NCBI RefSeq assembly: GCF_029690045.1
Contig: NZ_CP121464.1
Span: 4,030,001-4,094,000 of the forward strand
Direction of reading: 5' to 3'
Length of the DNA: 64,000 nucleotides
Origin: Janthinobacterium rivuli
GTDB taxonomy: Bacteria; Pseudomonadota; Gammaproteobacteria; Burkholderiales; Burkholderiaceae_D
The notes beneath the pieces were generated by a model. It was not told the origin of the DNA. It worked only from the letters and a program-made list of their open reading frames with translations, and made no database searches. The position numbers were made by a program, and so were the translations under genes. Shown here piece by piece: positions 59,496-64,000 of the stretch. Position 1 is the stretch's first letter. Every line of letters starts with the position of its first letter.

Positions 59496-60401
59496 TCATT
59501 TGGCGGACGTCAGGTACGCCCGCAAGCCATGCGTGAGCACGAAAGGAAACACGCTCGCGTGATCTTCATCCTCGAAGACGCGCAAGCGGGTTGTCAAGCC
59601 GGGGAACTTGCGCGATTTCAACTTCCCATCGAATTCGCGCAAGTCGGCCACCATATCGGCGTCTTCCTCCGAACGCGAACGCTTCTTGCCAGCCGCCAGC
59701 TTTTCCAGGCCGCCGATGCCGAAGAACACGGAGGCCGGCAGATCCTTGTGGCTGGCGGCATACGCCTGTTCGCGCTCGAACATGACGCCGGCGTCGTACC
59801 ACAGCGACGGGCTGCCGAGGATGTAATGCTCGAAGGTGCGCGGTTGCGTCAGCAGAAATTGCAGACCCAGCAGGCTGCCGTAGGAATGGCCAATGAACAC
59901 CTTGCGCTGCATGTTCACGCGATACTGTTGCGCAATAAACGGAAACACCTCGCCGGAGATAAACTGGCCATACGCCTTCGCTTCGCCGAACGCCGGCTGC
60001 CGCCCCGGCATGTCCGAGCGGTAATCATGCTTGCGCGGCGTGGTGGGCGTGTAATCGCGGCGGCGGCTGTACACCCCGCCATCGCCATTGGCGTACGACA
60101 ATCCCACCACGATGACTTCTTCCATCCCCGCATGCTTGTTCAGGCGCTGCGCGATATTGCGCACGATGGGGAACGAGTAATTGGCGTCGACGACGAACAG
60201 CACCGGATAGCGTTTATTGCCCTGCCGATAAGAATCGGGCAAGGCCACATACAGCTGGTAGTCGCGCTTCAGGGCTTGCGCCCGGATGTCGCGCACTTCG
60301 GTATTCTCAAGAACGTAGCTGGCGGGGGCGGCCAGGGTGCTGCCGGCCAGGCAGCACAGGACGATGAACAGACTGAAAGGCTTCAAGCTGGTTTCTTTCA
60401 T
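59496..60401 (-). CDS. Exported alpha/beta hydrolase (esterase D / BesA-like)
   Basis: This 301-residue protein has a signal peptide (LFIVLCCLAGSTLAAPAS). The putative esterase fold is seen in RDYQLYVALPDSYRQGNKRYPVLFVVDANYSF; the nucleophile is in VFIGHSYGSLLGLQFLL, and a C-terminal His lies in FEDEDHASVFPFVL. Relatives cleave ferric siderophores (BesA, IroE) or S-formylglutathione-like esters. The start codon is nine bases after the mshN stop, so it appears to ride on the msh transcript, although its role in pili is not obvious. Confidence 0.85.
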   Translation of the reverse strand: MKETSLKPFSLFIVLCCLAGSTLAAPASYVLENTEVRDIRAQALKRDYQLYVALPDSYRQGNKRYPVLFVVDANYSFPIVRNIAQRLNKHAGMEEVIVVGLSYANGDGGVYSRRRDYTPTTPRKHDYRSDMPGRQPAFGEAKAYGQFISGEVFPFIAQQYRVNMQRKVFIGHSYGSLLGLQFLLTQPRTFEHYILGSPSLWYDAGVMFEREQAYAASHKDLPASVFFGIGGLEKLAAGKKRSRSEEDADMVADLREFDGKLKSRKFPGLTTRLRVFEDEDHASVFPFVLTHGLRAYLTSAK

Positions 60402-60410
60402 TGAGGTAAG

Positions 60411-61481
60411 TTACTTCGCCGCGGCCGCCGTCAGCTGCACCAGTTTGCGTTCGACAAACGCCTGCAATTGCGGCGACAGGGTTTGCAAGCCCTTGGCCCG
60501 CTCGAACGCCTGGCGCGCCTGGGCAGGATGGTTGTCGGCTTGCAAGGCGATGCCGAGGCCCATCCACCAGACGCTGTTGTCGGGCGCCGTCTGCAGAGCC
60601 AGCTGGTAGTGTTCCGCCGCTTCGCGGTAGCGCTGTTCGCGCTGCAGCACGCCGGCCAGGAAGGCCTGGTATTCGCCGCTGTCGCTGGCGTACGGCAGGC
60701 TGCGCGTCAGGGTATCGAGAGCGACCGCGCCGCCGTTGGGCTTGTCCAGCTGCAAACGGGCCAGCATCATCGCTTGCGCCGGCTGTTTCGGGTCCAGCGC
60801 CAGGCTCAGCTGCAACTGGCGCGCTGCTTCGTCTGGGCGCTGCGCTTCCAGCAGCAGGCGCACCAGGGTTTCGCGCGCACCCTGGTGGCGCGGATCCAGC
60901 TGCAGGGTCTGCTGCAAGGCCAGCATGGCGTCGGACACGCGGCCATCCTGCAACTGCGCCAGCGCGCGCCGGTATTCATTCTCCACGCGCTGCTGCGGCG
61001 TGACTTGTTTTCCGTCGATGATGCGCTCGCTGGCGGCCAGCGCCGGCGTTTTCACCACGGGCGCGGCGGCACGCTTGGCGGGTTGCTCCGTGATGCGGCG
61101 CATCTCGGCGGCACGCAGCCTGGCTGGCGCGACCGTCTCCTCGGCCTGGAACACGGGTTCGGGTTCCGCCGCCACGACGGGCTCCGCTGCGGCGACCACC
61201 ACTGGCACGGGAGCAACGGCCGCAGGCACGGGTGCCGATACTGGAAGCAACACCGGCGTGCTGGCCACATTGATCAGCACGGGCGGCACGGCCGGGCGCT
61301 TCAGGTAGACCCAGCCCAGGGCAATGGCGGCGGCCGTCAGGCCGGCCGCGCCGCCGAAGACCTGCGCGCGCGAGACGCCCCGCTCGCGTTCGGGCACGGA
61401 GCGGATGCCGGCCGCGTCGCCGCGTCCATCGGGGGTGCCGCGGGCATCGAGGTCTTGCAACATCTTGTTAATCAGGCTCAT
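60411..61481 (-). CDS. mshN: MSHA pilus biogenesis protein MshN (TPR)
   Basis: This 356-residue protein opens MSLINKMLQDLDARG, the classic MshN/GspB-like start. One membrane segment lies at about 42-62 (VFGGAAGLTAAAIALGWVYL), followed by a Pro/Val/Ala-rich periplasmic linker and C-terminal TPR repeats (ENEYRRALAQLQDGRVSDAMLALQQTLQLDPRHQGARETLVRLLLEAQRPDEAARQLQLSLALDPKQPAQ). It helps assemble the mannose-sensitive haemagglutinin type IV pilus. A 12-base duplication of the start region gives an upstream ATG AGC CTG TAG. Confidence 0.9.
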   Translation of the reverse strand: MSLINKMLQDLDARGTPDGRGDAAGIRSVPERERGVSRAQVFGGAAGLTAAAIALGWVYLKRPAVPPVLINVASTPVLLPVSAPVPAAVAPVPVVVAAAEPVVAAEPEPVFQAEETVAPARLRAAEMRRITEQPAKRAAAPVVKTPALAASERIIDGKQVTPQQRVENEYRRALAQLQDGRVSDAMLALQQTLQLDPRHQGARETLVRLLLEAQRPDEAARQLQLSLALDPKQPAQAMMLARLQLDKPNGGAVALDTLTRSLPYASDSGEYQAFLAGVLQREQRYREAAEHYQLALQTAPDNSVWWMGLGIALQADNHPAQARQAFERAKGLQTLSPQLQAFVERKLVQLTAAAAK

Positions 61482-61495
61482 CTACAGGCTCATCT
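61473..61495. repeat. Duplicated start region of mshN
   Basis: CAGGCTCATCT occurs at 61473-61483 and again at 61485-61495, a 12-base tandem duplication that copies the mshN start codon. The upstream copy makes a three-codon minigene ending just before the true ATG. Confidence 0.7.
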
Positions 61496-61498
61496 TCG

Positions 61499-62404
61499 TC
61501 ATCGGTTCAATAAAGTCCAGCTCGCACCGCAGGCGGCGGCCAGCACGCCGGCACCGGCCAGCCACGACCACGGCCGTTGCCACAAGCGGCGCGGCTTGCT
61601 GGCCAGGGTGTCGCGGGCGGCCAGCGCCACGTGGCGCCCGCTAACTTGCTGCCGCCCTTCGCCATACGCCACCATCAGCGCCTTGTGCGCCATGATGTTG
61701 ATCAGGCGCGGAATGCCGCCGGAAGCCTGGTACAGCTTGCCCACGCCGCCACGGCTGAACAGGCGCGCGCCATCGAAACCGGCCACACGCAGGCGGTGCG
61801 CTACATAAAAATCCACGTCGTCGCGCGACAACGGACCCAGGTGGTAGTGAAAGGTGATGCGCTGCGCCAACTGGCGGATTTCCGGCAGGGCCAGCTTGAC
61901 GTCCAGTTCCGGCTGGCCGAACAGCACGATTTGCAGCAGCTTGCGCTTTTCCGTTTCCAGATTCGTCAGCAAACGCAAGGCTTCGAGGCTGTCGACGGGT
62001 ATCGCCTGCGCCTCGTCCAGGCACAGCAGCACGCGCTTGCCTTGCGCCGCTAAGTTGAGCAGGCGCAAGTTGAGGGACTTGAGCAATTGATGCTGATCCG
62101 CATCTTTCTCCAGCAGCACATCGAGGTCGTCGGCCAGCGCCAGGATCAGCGAACGGGGCGGCAAGTTCGGATTCGGAATGTAGGCCGTGACGAAGTCCGG
62201 TCCCAGCGACTGCATGAACTTGCGGCACAAAAAGGTTTTACCAGTGCCCACTTCGCCAGTGATCTTGATGAAGCCCTCGCCATTGCGCGCCGCCACCAGC
62301 AAGGTGTTGAGCGCCTTTTGCGACTGCGGGCCGTTGAAGAAAAAACTGGTATCGGGCGTGAGGCCGAACGGCGCCTCGCGCAAGCCGAAATGGGCCTGGT
62401 ACAT
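61499..62404 (-). CDS. mshM: MSHA biogenesis ATPase MshM (ExeA family)
   Basis: This 301-residue AAA ATPase opens MYQAHFGLREAPFGLTPDTSFFF, as MshM and ExeA do. Walker A is GEVGTGKTFLCRKFM, Walker B RVLLCLDEAQAIP, and a C-terminal hydrophobic segment (SWLAGAGVLAAACGASWTLL) anchors it in the membrane. ATG 62404 follows the mshL TAA without any gap, with GGAG nine bases before inside mshL. ExeA-type proteins help place the secretin across the peptidoglycan. Confidence 0.92.
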   Translation of the reverse strand: MYQAHFGLREAPFGLTPDTSFFFNGPQSQKALNTLLVAARNGEGFIKITGEVGTGKTFLCRKFMQSLGPDFVTAYIPNPNLPPRSLILALADDLDVLLEKDADQHQLLKSLNLRLLNLAAQGKRVLLCLDEAQAIPVDSLEALRLLTNLETEKRKLLQIVLFGQPELDVKLALPEIRQLAQRITFHYHLGPLSRDDVDFYVAHRLRVAGFDGARLFSRGGVGKLYQASGGIPRLINIMAHKALMVAYGEGRQQVSGRHVALAARDTLASKPRRLWQRPWSWLAGAGVLAAACGASWTLLNR

Positions 62405-64000
62405 TTAGCGCCGCTCCGACGGACGGCGCGGGTCGAGCGCCTCGATGCGCTTGCCCGAATCGAGCAAGTCCTCGTTCCAGCTATTGGCGCCGTCGACGAT
62501 GGTCGGCTTGATCAGCACCACCAGCTCGCGCTTCTGGATCACCTGCCCCGTGTTGCGGAACAGCGCGCCCAGCACGGGAATATCGCCCGCGCCCGGCACT
62601 TGCGAGCGGTCCGCCGTGGTGGCCTGGCGCATCAGCCCGCCGATGGCGACGATGCGGCCATCCTGGCTGCGCACCATGCTGTCCATTTCGGACGTGCTGG
62701 ACGCGGCCAGCGGCAGTTTCAGCGAACCGGCGCTGCCCAGGTCGATTTCCTTGCTGATGGTCGACACCTGGCTGACGGACGGGTGCACGTGCAGGATGAT
62801 GTTGCCGTCCGCATCGATCTGCGGCGTCACGTCCAGCACCACGCCGGAAAAGAACGGCTGCAAGGTCACGTTGGGGCTGGTCGTCGCGCCGCTGGCCGTC
62901 GTATTCGTCGTGGTCGACACGCCCGTCACGTAAAACTCGTCCGTGCCGATCTTCAGCACGGCCTTCTGGTTGTTCATGGTGGCGATGCGCGGGCTCGACA
63001 GCACGTGCACGGAGCCTTGCGATTCCAGGAAGGAAATCATGGCCGCGAAATTGGCCGTCTGGAAAGCCAGGCCGAACATGGAACCGGCCGCGTTTGCCGC
63101 CGAACTGAGGCCAAAGCCGCTGCTGGCCGTCAAGCCATTACCATTCGTCATGTTGGGCGGCTGGCCGCCGTTGAACGGCAGCGGCGCCAGGCTGCCGCCC
63201 GGCTGGATGAAGCCCGTCGAGATGCGGTTCGTGTGGCCGCTCTTGATCGAGGCGAACGAGGCCCAGTTGATGCCCGTCTGCGTGTTGTTGTTGAGTTCGA
63301 CTTCGAGGATTTTCGCTTCCAGGATCACCTGGCGGTCGACGGACAGCTGCGTGGCCTTCAAATACATGTCGACATTACGCAACTCGTCCGGCATGGCGCG
63401 GATGACGATCACGCCCGACTGCGGGCTGAGCACCACTTGCCGGCCGCCTTCGGTGCTGCCGACGATGGCTTCCAGCGCCGCTTTCAATTCCGGCCAGAAA
63501 TCCGCCGTGGACGAGGTGGTCAGGTTGCTGCTGTCCAAGGTGCGGCCGCCCTGGCCGCTATTCGTTTGCTGGTTCTGCTCGTTATTCTGGTTATTGCCCT
63601 GATTGTTACTGCCGCTATTGCCCGAACCGCCCGAGTTGGTCGAGCCGACCGAGCCGACCGACGTCGACGACACGCGCAGGTTGGAACTGCCGCGGCGCGC
63701 GCCCGTCAGGTAATTGACGTGGAACAAACGCGTCTGCATGGTCAGGGGCTTGATGTAGATCTGCGTGCCCTCGACCTTGTAGTCGTAGCCGTACAGTTCG
63801 CGCACGGCGTCGAGCGCCTGGAACAGGGTCACGTCCTTCAGGTTGGCGGAAATCGTGCCGCCGATGTCGGGATGAACCAGCATGTTGTAGCGCGTGCCAG
63901 CCACGATGGAAGTGAAGAACTGGCGCGCCGGCACATTATTGAAAGCCACGTTGAAGCGCTCGTCGAGCGCGGCGCGGGCCTTCGGCAATTGCTGGGCCAG
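62405..64000 (-). CDS. mshL: MSHA pilus secretin MshL (5' end beyond window)
   Basis: The visible 531 residues form the secretin: N-terminal STN/N0-type domain (NVAFNNVPARQFFTSIVAGTRYNMLVHPDIGGTISANLKDVTLFQALDAVRELYGYDY), then a Ser/Gly/Asn/Gln-rich linker. The secretin domain follows (VILEAKILEVELNNNTQTGINWASF, VHVLSSPRIATMNNQKAVLKIG, GVVLDVTPQIDADGNIILHVHPSVS, RSQDGRIVAIGGLMRQAT, ALFRNTGQVIQKRELVVLIKPTIV). It makes the outer-membrane pore for the pilus. The frame is open through base 64000, so signal peptide and start lie outside. Confidence 0.94.
   Translation of the reverse strand: MAQQLPKARAALDERFNVAFNNVPARQFFTSIVAGTRYNMLVHPDIGGTISANLKDVTLFQALDAVRELYGYDYKVEGTQIYIKPLTMQTRLFHVNYLTGARRGSSNLRVSSTSVGSVGSTNSGGSGNSGSNNQGNNQNNEQNQQTNSGQGGRTLDSSNLTTSSTADFWPELKAALEAIVGSTEGGRQVVLSPQSGVIVIRAMPDELRNVDMYLKATQLSVDRQVILEAKILEVELNNNTQTGINWASFASIKSGHTNRISTGFIQPGGSLAPLPFNGGQPPNMTNGNGLTASSGFGLSSAANAAGSMFGLAFQTANFAAMISFLESQGSVHVLSSPRIATMNNQKAVLKIGTDEFYVTGVSTTTNTTASGATTSPNVTLQPFFSGVVLDVTPQIDADGNIILHVHPSVSQVSTISKEIDLGSAGSLKLPLAASSTSEMDSMVRSQDGRIVAIGGLMRQATTADRSQVPGAGDIPVLGALFRNTGQVIQKRELVVLIKPTIVDGANSWNEDLLDSGKRIEALDPRRPSERR

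Overview
The window is GC-rich, densely coded DNA of a Gram-negative betaproteobacterium. Porin, lipoprotein and secretin genes show an outer membrane. The set phaC/phaR, mfd, serB, rluD/pgeF/bamD, an MSHA-type pilus operon, many chemotaxis and c-di-GMP proteins and a lipase/foldase pair fits Burkholderiales. Protein style suggests Oxalobacteraceae (Janthinobacterium/Massilia/Duganella type). The genus is an inference from gene content, not a measured match. I see no rRNA, tRNA, CRISPR array, insertion sequence or prophage.

Region 1 (1-8,940, all minus) is a catabolic operon under a LacI-type regulator. It encodes a polar-amino-acid-type ABC importer, a TIM-barrel epimerase, a PfkB kinase, a 2-hydroxyacid dehydrogenase, a porin and a Gfo/Idh/MocA oxidoreductase. 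The epimerase-kinase-reductase trio, the LacI regulator and two CCGG-centred palindromes closely resemble the Pseudomonas 2-ketogluconate system (kguE-kguK-kguD with PtxS), but with an ABC importer where Pseudomonas has the MFS permease KguT.

Region 2 (9,000-26,050) holds ppnN, a POT peptide transporter, a SEC-C protein, an undescribed 566-residue membrane protein, a GNAT enzyme, an alpha/alpha-toroid protein paired with an AAC(3)-like acetyltransferase, an OPT transporter, PBP1A, a TetR regulator, and a secreted lipase with its foldase. Region 3 (26,055-33,480, minus) is signalling: a winged-helix/P-loop ATPase regulator, an EAL phosphodiesterase whose start overlaps the stop of a chemoreceptor, and a second chemoreceptor ending in a CheR-docking-type pentapeptide.

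Region 4 (33,820-42,030, plus) carries a 5'-nucleotidase, mfd, serB and a compact four-gene cluster. This cluster encodes a degenerate nucleotidyltransferase, a TIGR04222-type membrane protein with a Gly/Cys-rich tail, a DUF692/MNIO enzyme and an 85-residue partner-like protein, all overlapping head to tail. It is the best candidate for an undescribed system: an MNIO that may modify cysteines in the tail of a membrane protein.

Region 5 (42,035-64,000) contains a membrane serine hydrolase, metC, rimO, phaR, phaC, pgeF-rluD divergent from bamD, yaaA, an orphan PIN protein, a methionine-type aminotransferase, a degenerate HD-GYP protein, an AraC regulator, a second serine hydrolase, an esterase, and mshN-mshM-mshL running off the right edge. 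Several long inverted repeats in this part look like REP-type elements or terminators.
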